Both the position numbers and the translations under genes were made by a program. DNA of 64,000 nucleotides from NCBI RefSeq assembly GCF_000827885.1, contig NZ_JTKH01000024.1, positions 930,001-994,000 on the forward strand, given 5' to 3'. How positions within the stretch are numbered: position 1 is the stretch's first letter; the number at the start of each line of letters is the position of its first letter. Under the pieces are notes generated by a model. The model was not told the origin of the DNA, searched no databases, and saw nothing but the letters and a program-made list of their open reading frames with translations. This stretch comes from Vibrio renipiscarius (GTDB lineage: Bacteria; Pseudomonadota; Gammaproteobacteria; Enterobacterales; Vibrionaceae). This document shows positions 26,865-35,133 of this stretch, in pieces.

Positions 26865-28247
26865 ATGCTAAAGAATATCGTTGTATTAGCGTTAATTCTC
26901 GTCTTATCGGCGTGTGGTGTGCTCTATCAGGGAGCGACGGATGGCTTTACGGCCATCAGTCAATCTCAAATGTTACGCCAAGGTCGTCATGGTGATTTGA
27001 GTGAAGAAGAGTTGGCGTGGGCGGCCATCGCGTGGAAATACGTCAATAACAATACTCAGCTCTCTACTGGGCTTGTGAATAGCCTGGATAATTACCCGAC
27101 AACCAATATGTCGGGTATTGCCGATTATTTAGTCGCGCTTCTTGCGGCCAAAGAGTTCGGCTTTATTGAGAATAAAGAGTATGACGAGCGATTGTCATTG
27201 GTATTGAGCTTTCTGAATAAAATGCCGCTAAGCCAAGGTGAGGTTCCTAACAAGGTTTACAGCACTCAACATGGGCAAATGGTCAATTATGGCAACCAGC
27301 CCCAAGATATTGGTTGGTCGTCGTTGGATGTCGGCCGTTTGCTGATCGTGTTGGCGATTGTCAAAACACACTCACCACAATTTACCGAATACATTGATAA
27401 GGCAGTACTTCGCTGGAACTTCTGTGAACTGATCAGCTCTGATGGTGAATTGTATGGCTCGTCAGTGCATAACGGACAAGTGCATCGTTACAAAGAAGGG
27501 CGTCTAGGCGTAGAAGAGTACACTTCATTTGGTTATATCGATTGGCACATAGTGCCAGAAAAAGCGATGAATATTGAGCCTTATGATGTGGCCACAATCT
27601 ACGGTGTAGACTTGATTTTCGATGGTCGAGACCCTCGATTATTCAATGTGTTAAGACCCGTTTATAGCACGCCTTATTTATGGATGGGTTTAGAGTATAA
27701 CTGGGATGACATAGCGGATGACAGCTCAAGTGATGCGAGTCATTCCAATCAAACGCTCTCTGCGATGGCGGATGCCATTTACCTTGTACAAGAAAAACGT
27801 TGGGATAATGAACGGATCTATACCGCGAGAGGAGAGCATGTCGTCTCCGGTGAGCCTTATTTTGTTTATGATGCCATTTATGGGCTTGGAACACCGTGGA
27901 TCACGCTGGCAGAAGACGGATCATCGCATGATCATTTGGCGCTAGTATCGACGCGAGTCGCGTTCCAAATGTGGGCATTGTGGAAAACCGATTATACCGA
28001 CGACTTAATGATCCTGGTGAAAGAACTGTACGATCCTCAACGAGGTTGGTACGAGGGGAGATTTGAAATGACGAGTGCTTACGAGAAAAGCTTGAGCCTG
28101 AAAACCAATGCCGGTGTTTTAGAAGCGCTCTTGTATAAAAAACTCGGCAAGCTCTATCAAACTAGCTCCGATAAAGCGTATCGCGATGTGAAATTTAATT
28201 CGCGCTTTGATCATCCAGGACACTGCTTAGTGGAGACATTTCGATGA
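26865..28247 (+). CDS. DUF3131-family lipoprotein (third operon copy, divergent)
   Basis: 460 aa with a lipoprotein signal (VVLALILVLSAC; lipobox LSAC followed by Gly). Most DUF3131 blocks remain: NNTQLSTGLVNSL, VPNKVYSTQHG, GWSSLDVGRL, KEGRLGVEEYTSFG and EPYFVYDAIYGLGTPWITLA. The block that reads MWDTASYL or WWDASSYL in its sisters is MSGIADYL here, so the Trp-Asp pair is lost. This suggests loss or change of activity while the fold is kept. It overlaps the next gene by four bases (ATGA). Confidence 0.86.
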   Translation: MLKNIVVLALILVLSACGVLYQGATDGFTAISQSQMLRQGRHGDLSEEELAWAAIAWKYVNNNTQLSTGLVNSLDNYPTTNMSGIADYLVALLAAKEFGFIENKEYDERLSLVLSFLNKMPLSQGEVPNKVYSTQHGQMVNYGNQPQDIGWSSLDVGRLLIVLAIVKTHSPQFTEYIDKAVLRWNFCELISSDGELYGSSVHNGQVHRYKEGRLGVEEYTSFGYIDWHIVPEKAMNIEPYDVATIYGVDLIFDGRDPRLFNVLRPVYSTPYLWMGLEYNWDDIADDSSSDASHSNQTLSAMADAIYLVQEKRWDNERIYTARGEHVVSGEPYFVYDAIYGLGTPWITLAEDGSSHDHLALVSTRVAFQMWALWKTDYTDDLMILVKELYDPQRGWYEGRFEMTSAYEKSLSLKTNAGVLEALLYKKLGKLYQTSSDKAYRDVKFNSRFDHPGHCLVETFR

Positions 28248-29236
28248 AAAAATGGGTCCTATTCGTCGCGTTACTTTGTAGCCCTTCGATTCTCTATGCA
28301 GCGCAGCAGGTCTTGAAGAAATCGGCCATCGATGCACTCGTTACTCCTACGCTTTTACTCGGGCAGGGGCGCTATGCGCAAGCGGCGGACAGTTTTCATC
28401 AGCAAAGTACTATGGTGCTTACGCTTGAGAGGAAATTAGGGGCGAAAGCCATGTGGCAGGCTGCCGGTTTATCGGAAGGCTTAGCCGCGATCGCGGCAGA
28501 GAAAAACCGCGATGCGATTGCGTATGAATACTGGGCGAATAGCGTGCGTTATTTTTTAATGTCGGGCAGCAGTTGGGATCAAGTGCAAAAGACACTTCAT
28601 CAAGAATTTGAACAATCGAGTACGCGCTTACAGGTGGGCATTTCGCCGGGGGATGCGGGGGTATCATTAGACAGTTCGTGGCTACAACTGTTTACATTGG
28701 TCGAAGTCTGGGAAGACAAACTTGGTTACTTTTCTTACCGGTCACCGTCTTCTGACTTGGCGTTAGAAGCAGAGAAATCGGCGACGTTGGGCGATAATTC
28801 CAGCTCAAATGGCGCGCAGTTAAGGCAATACGTACCTAAAAAATCGTTACAACTGAACGAGGCATTTAAAGATAAGCAAGGCTTCACTCCTGGCGCGGTT
28901 GATGTCACGGATGTGGGAAGCATTCCCGTCCGTGGCTCAGCATTCACCGTCGATACGTCGGTGAATGCCTCGAATGAAGAAAAGAAGGAAGGCAAGCAAG
29001 CGGTGAGCACAATCAATGGTTCGACCACGAATGAGAAGGTCGTCGCGACGCCGTTGTCAGAACCAGCAGCCTTTATCGAACAAGAGCATTCCGGTCATTC
29101 AACACAAACCAAGCAAGCGGAAGTGGAACCAAAAAGCGAAGAAAAATGGATATCACGAGGAATTGCGGGAACGGAGAGTGGGCAAGCGGTAGAGGCGGTT
29201 CAACGTCGTGGTTTCGCACCCGCTGAGGAAGAATAG
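28244..29236 (+). CDS. Exported protein of unknown function in the polysaccharide operon
   Basis: 330 aa with a clear signal peptide (MKKWVLFVALLCSPSILYA, cleavage after AYA-type site at AA). The N-terminal third is helical and reminiscent of a TPR-like or helical-bundle segment (GQGRYAQAADSFHQQS, MWQAAGLSEGLAAIAAEKN). The remainder, from about residue 170, is rich in Ser, Glu, Lys and Thr and looks disordered. No family was recognised. ATGA coupling to the third DUF3131 gene argues that it belongs to the same periplasmic machinery, perhaps as a scaffold linking inner and outer parts. Confidence 0.75.
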   Translation: MKKWVLFVALLCSPSILYAAQQVLKKSAIDALVTPTLLLGQGRYAQAADSFHQQSTMVLTLERKLGAKAMWQAAGLSEGLAAIAAEKNRDAIAYEYWANSVRYFLMSGSSWDQVQKTLHQEFEQSSTRLQVGISPGDAGVSLDSSWLQLFTLVEVWEDKLGYFSYRSPSSDLALEAEKSATLGDNSSSNGAQLRQYVPKKSLQLNEAFKDKQGFTPGAVDVTDVGSIPVRGSAFTVDTSVNASNEEKKEGKQAVSTINGSTTNEKVVATPLSEPAAFIEQEHSGHSTQTKQAEVEPKSEEKWISRGIAGTESGQAVEAVQRRGFAPAEEE

Positions 29237-29315
29237 TTTATCAAAAATGAGACATGGCCTCGCAAAGGTCACATTTTGGATTACGCTTATTAGACCGTAA
29301 AACAAATAGCAGTGC

Positions 29316-30101
29316 ATGTTTATGCCCAATTTCACTACATTAATGATGATGTGTCTTGTTATGCTCCCGATGATCGGTAATAGCCAAAGTTTTCAAGATG
29401 ACTTTACACAATTAGACAGTACGCAATGGCGCATTGCTGACGGCTGGCAGAATGGTTTTCCGTTTCTGAGTCGCTGGGAAGGCAAAGCGGTGTCTTTTGG
29501 TCCTAGAGGTATGAGCATTGCTTTAAAGTCAGATCGAAAACGCAATGAAAACGGAGATCGCACTTTCTATTCGGGGGAAATTCGCAGCACCAACTACTAT
29601 GCGTATGGATGCTACGAAATGGACATCAAACCGATTCGCGAGCCAGGCGTTGTAACGTCATTTTTCTTATTTGCTGGCCCATACGATAAGCCGCCAGGAG
29701 GCAGCGGAAAGCATAATGAGATTGATATCGAATTCTTGGGCTCAAACACCAATATGGTCCAACTGAATTTTTGGACCGATGATGACGCCTACGCCAATTC
29801 GCATGAAACGTTGATATTTCTAGACTTTGATGCCTCAAAAGCCTTCCATCGCTATGGCATCTATTGGGGGGAAGACTTTTTAGAGTGGTTTGTGGATGGC
29901 AAGTCGGTTCTGAAAGTGAAAAACAACAAATTTGACCCTCTGCCGAATGCTGAACATTCGACGCTGCGTGTTATGGCGAATGTATGGGCGACGGATCCTG
30001 AGATTGCCAACTGGGCAGGTTTGTTCAATCAAGAGCAAAAAACACGTCTTAAAGCGCGATATCGCAATTTCTCATTCCAATCTGACCAGCAATGTGAATA
30101 A
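29316..30101 (+). CDS. Secreted GH16 glycoside hydrolase (beta-glucanase-like)
   Basis: 261 aa with an N-terminal signal peptide (TLMMMCLVMLPMIGNSQS). The single GH16 jelly-roll domain carries the catalytic motif HNEIDIEFLG: nucleophile Glu135, Asp137 and acid/base Glu139. The motif has the regular-strand E-x-D-x-E spacing seen in lichenase-like enzymes, not the E-x-D-x-x-E bulge of laminarinases. Aromatic residues around 90-120 and 150-160 fit the substrate cleft. It would cleave or trim a beta-glucan in the periplasm or outside. An 80-base gap separates it from the previous gene. The start at 29316 lacks a good ribosome binding site; ATG 29322 is an alternative. Confidence 0.88.
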   Translation: MFMPNFTTLMMMCLVMLPMIGNSQSFQDDFTQLDSTQWRIADGWQNGFPFLSRWEGKAVSFGPRGMSIALKSDRKRNENGDRTFYSGEIRSTNYYAYGCYEMDIKPIREPGVVTSFFLFAGPYDKPPGGSGKHNEIDIEFLGSNTNMVQLNFWTDDDAYANSHETLIFLDFDASKAFHRYGIYWGEDFLEWFVDGKSVLKVKNNKFDPLPNAEHSTLRVMANVWATDPEIANWAGLFNQEQKTRLKARYRNFSFQSDQQCE

Positions 30102-30261
30102 CCGTTCATTCGATATTCGCGCGCATCAAACCAGATGCAATCAAGCAAGGACATCCGGCAAGAGTTTTATCGAAAATTAGCGACACAACTTGTATTCAAC
30201 TGCCTGCATACTATCTTTTATGTACAACATGGATAATATAACGTCAGCCTGGGGTAACAGT

Positions 30262-31572
30262 ATGGATACATCGCTGTCGCGCGCACTTACTTTGCTGAAT
30301 CAAGCAAACACGGATTTTGATTTGACGAACAATCAACATCAAACCCATTTGCTGGATCTTGCCGATAATCTGCTTGCTTTAACCGATTTAAAATTTTCGC
30401 AACTTCTCGAACTTTCCACTCAACACGATGCACCACTCGAGTTTCAACTGGCTCTAAAGCTGGTGGATTCACGTCAAAAAGTGCTCGCATTCACGAAACC
30501 AGTCAACGTAGGCGTGGTCTTTGCGATGTGGGGAGAGCATCATCGCCTATTACCTAAAAGCCAATCTAATCCAAATGGAGAAGATTCACTGCGCATTAAA
30601 ATTCGTCAATTGGATTGGGTCACGAGAGATTCTCAAGTCCAATGGCAGATTTATGCCGTTGATGATGGATGCCCGCATGATAGTGCACATATCGCTAAGC
30701 GTATCGCACACGAGCAGCCACGAGCGATCAGCGAGCGAGTAAAAGTGCTGCAGCTTTCTAGAGCGCTGCCGTCTAAAGTTGGACCGTTGCAGTCGCTGGA
30801 TTCGGTGGAGGACTCACGTAAAGGGGGATCGATCATCTTAGGCTGTGAGTATGCGCTTTCCGCGGGTGTCGACGGTGTACTTTATACCGATGCAGATAAC
30901 TCCGTGCATTTAGGGCAACTCGGTCTGGTTCTAGACCCCTATATGAACCACAACAAGCAAGTTGTTTTAGGTAACCGTAAGCACGCAGACTCTATATTGG
31001 TAAAACAAGAAGAGCGTTGGGGGGCGGGTATTAAAACGCTTCGTCACATGCAACGTATGATTGGCTCTCAAATCTTTGATCAGGGTATCAAAGATACGCA
31101 AGCGGCCTTCAAGTTCTATAGTCGCCCTGTCCTTGAAAAGATACTGCTAAAACCAACAGTGTATGATTTTTCATTTGATACGGATTGGATCTTGGCAGCG
31201 ATGGAAATGAATCAGCCAATTACGACAGTGCCTTTTGCGTTTATTGATTCGGCCGCCGAGTCGGCATCGGTAACGCAAGGACCGATGACAACGTGGTATG
31301 TACTGCTCGATGGGCTAGTCAAAGCCGTAAAAGCCCGTAAAGCGGACTACAGTGAGGAAATGGCCGATGTGTTTGTGCGAGAAATTAGTTCGCATAAGGA
31401 TCTTGAATTGATCATCGATACGGTTCCTCCAGAGCTTGCTATCGCATCAGACAAAGATTTAGGTAATCCGAGAGTGATGTCGCCTCAATCGGTGAGAAAC
31501 TGGATTCTGAGTGCAAAATCTTTGCGCTCTCGACAGGCGAATCCAAAATCGGTCAGCCCAGAACAAGCTTAA
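30262..31572 (+). CDS. GT-A glycosyltransferase (GT2/dolichol-phosphate-mannose-synthase-like), cytoplasmic
   Basis: 436 aa with no membrane segments. An N-terminal helical region (about 1-80) precedes a GT-A fold: VGVVFAMWGEHHRL, IYAVDDGCP (nucleotide-binding Asp pair), GVDGVLYTDADNS (DxD), VLGNRKHADS and FDTDWILAAMEM near the acceptor site. It probably transfers a sugar to a soluble or lipid acceptor. It is the last gene of the polysaccharide run. ATG 30262 was chosen for the GGGG seven bases upstream; ATG 30220 or 30229 would add 14 or 11 residues. Donor and acceptor are unknown. Confidence 0.75.
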   Translation: MDTSLSRALTLLNQANTDFDLTNNQHQTHLLDLADNLLALTDLKFSQLLELSTQHDAPLEFQLALKLVDSRQKVLAFTKPVNVGVVFAMWGEHHRLLPKSQSNPNGEDSLRIKIRQLDWVTRDSQVQWQIYAVDDGCPHDSAHIAKRIAHEQPRAISERVKVLQLSRALPSKVGPLQSLDSVEDSRKGGSIILGCEYALSAGVDGVLYTDADNSVHLGQLGLVLDPYMNHNKQVVLGNRKHADSILVKQEERWGAGIKTLRHMQRMIGSQIFDQGIKDTQAAFKFYSRPVLEKILLKPTVYDFSFDTDWILAAMEMNQPITTVPFAFIDSAAESASVTQGPMTTWYVLLDGLVKAVKARKADYSEEMADVFVREISSHKDLELIIDTVPPELAIASDKDLGNPRVMSPQSVRNWILSAKSLRSRQANPKSVSPEQA

Positions 31573-31582
31573 ACCATTCAAT

Positions 31583-31611
31583 AGCGCTGTTTCATTATGT
31601 GAAGCAGCGTT
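31583..31611 (+). terminator. Hairpin after the polysaccharide operon
   Basis: A 12-bp stem with two G-T wobbles and a TTATG loop, 10 bases after the last gene. There is no T-run after it, so termination is uncertain. Confidence 0.4.
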
Positions 31612-31826
31612 ATCCATTCGGTTAGAGTAATAACCGCCTGTGCCCAGTTCTAAGCGATTTTTCTCGCGCAAACGACGGGCGCTTATCTGGATTGCCTCTG
31701 TCTTGTTCGGTCTTATTGTGGTTGGCCTGCTTTGATTGTTTTGCTTTGATTGATCTGTTTTGATTGATATCGCGCAATGAGGAGAACCACGGTAGATACA
31801 TTTTAAGCATAAAGTGATTAAAAAAA
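31612..31826. other. Non-coding stretch between convergent units
   Basis: About 215 bases with no supported gene. It holds loosely repeated TTTGATTG motifs around 31729-31770 and ends at the bidirectional terminator hairpin. Confidence 0.4.
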
Positions 31827-31858
31827 GAAAGCGCTTGATGCTGGCATCAGGCGCTTTC
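31827..31858 (-). terminator. Terminator of the receiver-protein/small-protein unit
   Basis: A 15-bp stem (GAAAGCGCTTGATGC / GCATCAGGCGCTTTC, one wobble) with a two-base loop. In the minus direction it is followed by a run of seven T. Confidence 0.85.
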
Positions 31859-31902
31859 TAGTGTCTAACTGTGTTCGATTGATCGTGATTTGGTCCGTTA
31901 TG

Positions 31903-32100
31903 TTAGTCCCCGAGTTCGTCTCTCGTCATGTTGCTTTCTAACGTGACCGCATAGATCATCTCAAGCTCTTCTTGTGTCACGATGTCTTTAACCGAATGAT
32001 GCGATTTAGGTGCCTGTAAATAGGCCGCCAGTTGTTGCTTTTCACTCACGGACAGTTCATCGACGGTTTGGTACATTTTTTTTAGCTCTTTATTATTCAT
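31903..32100 (-). CDS. Small hypothetical protein (65 aa)
   Basis: 65 aa, charged and helical, with no signal peptide. It reads MNNKELKKMYQTVDELSVSE and has a second helix EELEMIYAVTLESN. A strong AGGAGG lies 6 bases before ATG 32100, so the longer frame starting at 32124 is not needed. It is 47 bases downstream of the receiver-protein gene on the same strand and shares its terminator. No family was recognised; it could be a partner of that protein. Confidence 0.65.
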   Translation of the reverse strand: MNNKELKKMYQTVDELSVSEKQQLAAYLQAPKSHHSVKDIVTQEELEMIYAVTLESNMTRDELGD

Positions 32101-32147
32101 AGCAGCCTCCTGACAGAACGGCATATAGTTGTCACCACTTGTGGGCG

Positions 32148-33788
32148 TTATATTCTGTTAAAAGTAGATAGCGAAAAGGCGGAAGGTGGGATGACTGAAA
32201 AGTTATTCTCTCTGCCAGTAATTACCCAGTTTTTCCAGTTTGGAGGAAGATCCAATGTCATCAGTTCAGTGATGATGCGATTCATTTTTTTATTATTTCG
32301 CGGCTTGGTCTTTCCAGTGTTCGTTTTCTCATTATAGTTATGCAAATATTGAATTTTTGCCTCACTTGAATATGGGTAGTGTTCAAGCAGTACCTCATTT
32401 TTCGCAAGGTCGGTATTCGTCTCCCAAAGGTTTGATGAGTTAACACGATGCAGTAGCGTAGCTTGTTTGCATCGACCCAGTTGCTGAAAATTTGCCCCGC
32501 GAGCGTTAAGCACGCGCACTAAGGTGTTACGTATTTCCTGTTCACCAAATAATTCGAGCGCAGGTAAATATTCCATCAGTAAGATTAGTGGACATTCAAA
32601 CAACTCGTCATAAAAATTTGCTATCGACTGCATTAATTTGCTGTGTGCAAGAGAGTCATTGGTTTGATCAATCAAAATATGACTTTGGAAAAGCTGGTGC
32701 AGAGCATCAAGCTGTTTCTTACGTTTTTTCGTTAATTTACGGCTGGCGATATAAACAAATTTATTGGCGTGCTGAAGAATTTCAGTTTTGGCTGACAGGC
32801 TTTCCGTTAATGGGAATACATGCACTAAAGAGTGGAAGTGCTGAATGACGCTTTTTAGCCAATTAACATCCACCAGAGACATATGTTGTGCGTAGGTGTG
32901 GCCAATTTTTAATAGCGCATTGCGTTTATTAGCCGATGCATTCAATTGACTGGCCTTTGATGCTCGTTCACCGATACTCGGGGTGAGTTCAAACGCTTTT
33001 GTCGCCCAGTAGGCGGCATTAATGAGTTGGTCAGACTCGGCATAGAGTTGCGAAAGCGTATCCATGACGCGGATAGAGAGCGGATTTTCGGTTAAAAATT
33101 GGTGAAGCTCTTCAATCGCTTGCAAGGTATTGTTATCACGATGAAGTAAGTGAGCCACTGCACACATCTTAGCAGGGTGAGCTTGGGTCGAAGACATGGT
33201 GATATACATATCTACCAGCGCCCAGTTGTTTTGGCTCATCCAGTGTTCTAACAAAAAGGCTTCTAAGCTGACGCTAAATCCTGAGCGATTGATCAGTTCA
33301 AATAAACTCGCTGCAGACACAGGATGACCAGCCTGAATCGCTTGCGCAATTTGCTGTAGCTTTTGAGTTTCGCTATGGATGGTAAACAGTTTGGCTGCCA
33401 GTTTATCGTTGCTTAGCGGCTTGGTAATGAAATGACGGACCTTTCCCGACAAAGCGGTTAATACGGTTTCTTGCCGCGCATCACCGGAGATCATTAATAC
33501 ACCAGTGGTCTGGCTAATCAAACGGTTGCGGTAGAGCAGCATTGCTAATTCGTAACCCGTTAAGTATTGGTCAAGATGGTAGTCGATGATGATGACGTTA
33601 AACTGATGAGTCTCTACCGCCTTGATGGCATTTTGATAGCGTTCAACGGTGACGATTTTTTCATACTTAACGCCAAGACTGATCAGCTGCTGTTTAATCA
33701 GTTGCAGCGCAGTGCTTGAATTATCGACAACCAGCACCCGTATGTCTTTTAAAAAGTAGGTATTCGCCTTTCTCAAGAGCGCCTCCAA
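32148..33788 (-). CDS. Response regulator with C-terminal TPR-like helical region (VieB-like)
   Basis: 546 aa. The receiver domain (about 15-135) has LVVDNSS, phosphoacceptor Asp in IIIDYHLD and Lys in ITKPLS. The remaining 400 aa are helical repeats resembling TPRs (for example NPLSIRVMDTLSQLYAESDQ). There is no DNA-binding, EAL, GGDEF or HD output. The arrangement is like VieB of V. cholerae, a receiver-TPR protein that modulates the VieA phosphodiesterase. No vieS or vieA gene is adjacent, so it is an orphan here. The acid pair of the receiver is D-N in place of D-D, which may alter metal binding. Confidence 0.75.
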   Translation of the reverse strand: MEALLRKANTYFLKDIRVLVVDNSSTALQLIKQQLISLGVKYEKIVTVERYQNAIKAVETHQFNVIIIDYHLDQYLTGYELAMLLYRNRLISQTTGVLMISGDARQETVLTALSGKVRHFITKPLSNDKLAAKLFTIHSETQKLQQIAQAIQAGHPVSAASLFELINRSGFSVSLEAFLLEHWMSQNNWALVDMYITMSSTQAHPAKMCAVAHLLHRDNNTLQAIEELHQFLTENPLSIRVMDTLSQLYAESDQLINAAYWATKAFELTPSIGERASKASQLNASANKRNALLKIGHTYAQHMSLVDVNWLKSVIQHFHSLVHVFPLTESLSAKTEILQHANKFVYIASRKLTKKRKKQLDALHQLFQSHILIDQTNDSLAHSKLMQSIANFYDELFECPLILLMEYLPALELFGEQEIRNTLVRVLNARGANFQQLGRCKQATLLHRVNSSNLWETNTDLAKNEVLLEHYPYSSEAKIQYLHNYNEKTNTGKTKPRNNKKMNRIITELMTLDLPPNWKNWVITGRENNFSVIPPSAFSLSTFNRI

Positions 33789-33894
33789 GCACTACCACGT
33801 CATTGACATCCATCTCTACGCTGAAGGTTAGTATACTTGTTTCATATTTGCCAGTGTTTGAGTGCGCAAATTTCAGACTTATTGCTTAGTTTTA

Positions 33895-33930
33895 TTGGCA
33901 TTGATATTGGTATTGGTATTGGTATTGGTT
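33895..33930 (+). repeat. Hexamer tandem repeat TTGGTA
   Basis: Six consecutive hexamers: TTGGCA, TTGATA, TTGGTA three times, then TTGGTT. They lie in the intergenic region upstream of the receiver-protein gene and downstream of the CDF gene (both on the minus strand). Confidence 0.9.
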
Positions 33931-33940
33931 AGCAAACGCA

Positions 33941-33966
33941 AATAAGAGCGCCTAAGCGCTCTTATT
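33941..33966 (-). terminator. Hairpin after the CDF transporter gene
   Basis: A perfect 11-bp stem (AATAAGAGCGC / GCGCTCTTATT) with a four-base loop, 28 bases beyond the CDF stop codon in the minus direction. Confidence 0.7.
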
Positions 33967-33993
33967 GAAATGGACTGATTAAGAGAGAGGTGT

Positions 33994-34887
33994 TTAGTGA
34001 GCGATATTCATCGTTAGCTGCAAATCCAGCTTCAACGGAGAAAGCTTGCGAGTTAGTAAGCGTTTTACCTTGTCAATTTCTGCCAATTCAAGGTGTTTCT
34101 TATCACTATGAACATCGATATTAACCCACAGCTCTTGGCCAACTTTGGTGACACCAGCCAGTTCAATGTGTTGAGAAAATTGACGGTCAACATTGATGAC
34201 TTCTGCGTCTACGGCATCGTGAATGGCATCGCTTGGTGTCATTAATAACAGCTCTTTCATTGCTTGCTTAAGCATGTCAAACGGCACTTTAATAAAGTAA
34301 AACGACATTAAAATCATCATCATTGGGTCGGCATAAACACTTAAATGCGCATACGGTGTCAATGTGAGTAAGAAAGCGACAACAAAGCCTAACGTCACCG
34401 CCACACTCAGCAGGGTATCCATTTGCCATTGCTTAGTCTCTGCACCAATTAAGCCAGATGAAAAGCGCTTTGATTTTTGGGCGATATACCACCAACCATA
34501 ACCACAGCCGACAACGTTAACGATGCCAAATAAAGCCGCAATCGACGCGTTAACCTCGCGTCCACCGGTCAATACGGATGTTAACGCAGAGTACAGTGAA
34601 TAACCGACAATTAAGAGAATAACGAAGCCTTTGATCGCAATAACAATCGGCTCGATGACCGCTTTACCATACTGAAATTGGCCTTGTGATGGGCGACTGA
34701 TATAGCGTGATGCAGCAAGTGACAATAATGTTAGCAGTAAACTGACCAGTGAATAAACACCGTCAAATACGATAACGAGTGACCCCATGATTAAGCCAAG
34801 CACGAGCCCACCAACAGCAAACCCTGATGCTAGAAGGGCTGAGAAGGTTAAGATTCGCTTTTCGTTTAAGCTTGATTGGGCACACAT
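33994..34887 (-). CDS. Cation diffusion facilitator (CDF)-family transporter with altered metal site
   Basis: 297 aa with about six membrane segments and a C-terminal cytoplasmic domain (from about 215). Typical CDF exporters place two Asp in TM2 and His/Asp in TM5. Here TM2 reads FDGVYSLVS, keeping the first Asp but with Ser at the second position, and TM5 reads AETKQWQMD, with Gln where the His is expected and the Asp kept. The fold assignment is good; zinc export is therefore doubtful and another ion is possible. It is a single-gene unit with the hairpin at 33941-33966 after it. Confidence 0.8.
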   Translation of the reverse strand: MCAQSSLNEKRILTFSALLASGFAVGGLVLGLIMGSLVIVFDGVYSLVSLLLTLLSLAASRYISRPSQGQFQYGKAVIEPIVIAIKGFVILLIVGYSLYSALTSVLTGGREVNASIAALFGIVNVVGCGYGWWYIAQKSKRFSSGLIGAETKQWQMDTLLSVAVTLGFVVAFLLTLTPYAHLSVYADPMMMILMSFYFIKVPFDMLKQAMKELLLMTPSDAIHDAVDAEVINVDRQFSQHIELAGVTKVGQELWVNIDVHSDKKHLELAEIDKVKRLLTRKLSPLKLDLQLTMNIAH

Positions 34888-35133
34888 GGTTAAAATACTC
34901 CTAAGAATGTAAGTCTATTCTTGTGAGTTCTGCCCATTTTATCAAACGGATTGTGGTTGGAAAGCCATCGGCTTTCGTGTGGTAAATGGTTAATTTCTTG
35001 TAAAACAGTGTGTTAAACCAAAATTTCGCTGTCATTTATTTTGACGCTGAGTGATTCTGAATCACTGATGAGTCGGCCCGTTTCGTAATGCTTGGTGATG
35101 AAAAGAGGCTATTCAAAGACCGTTCGGGAAAGA

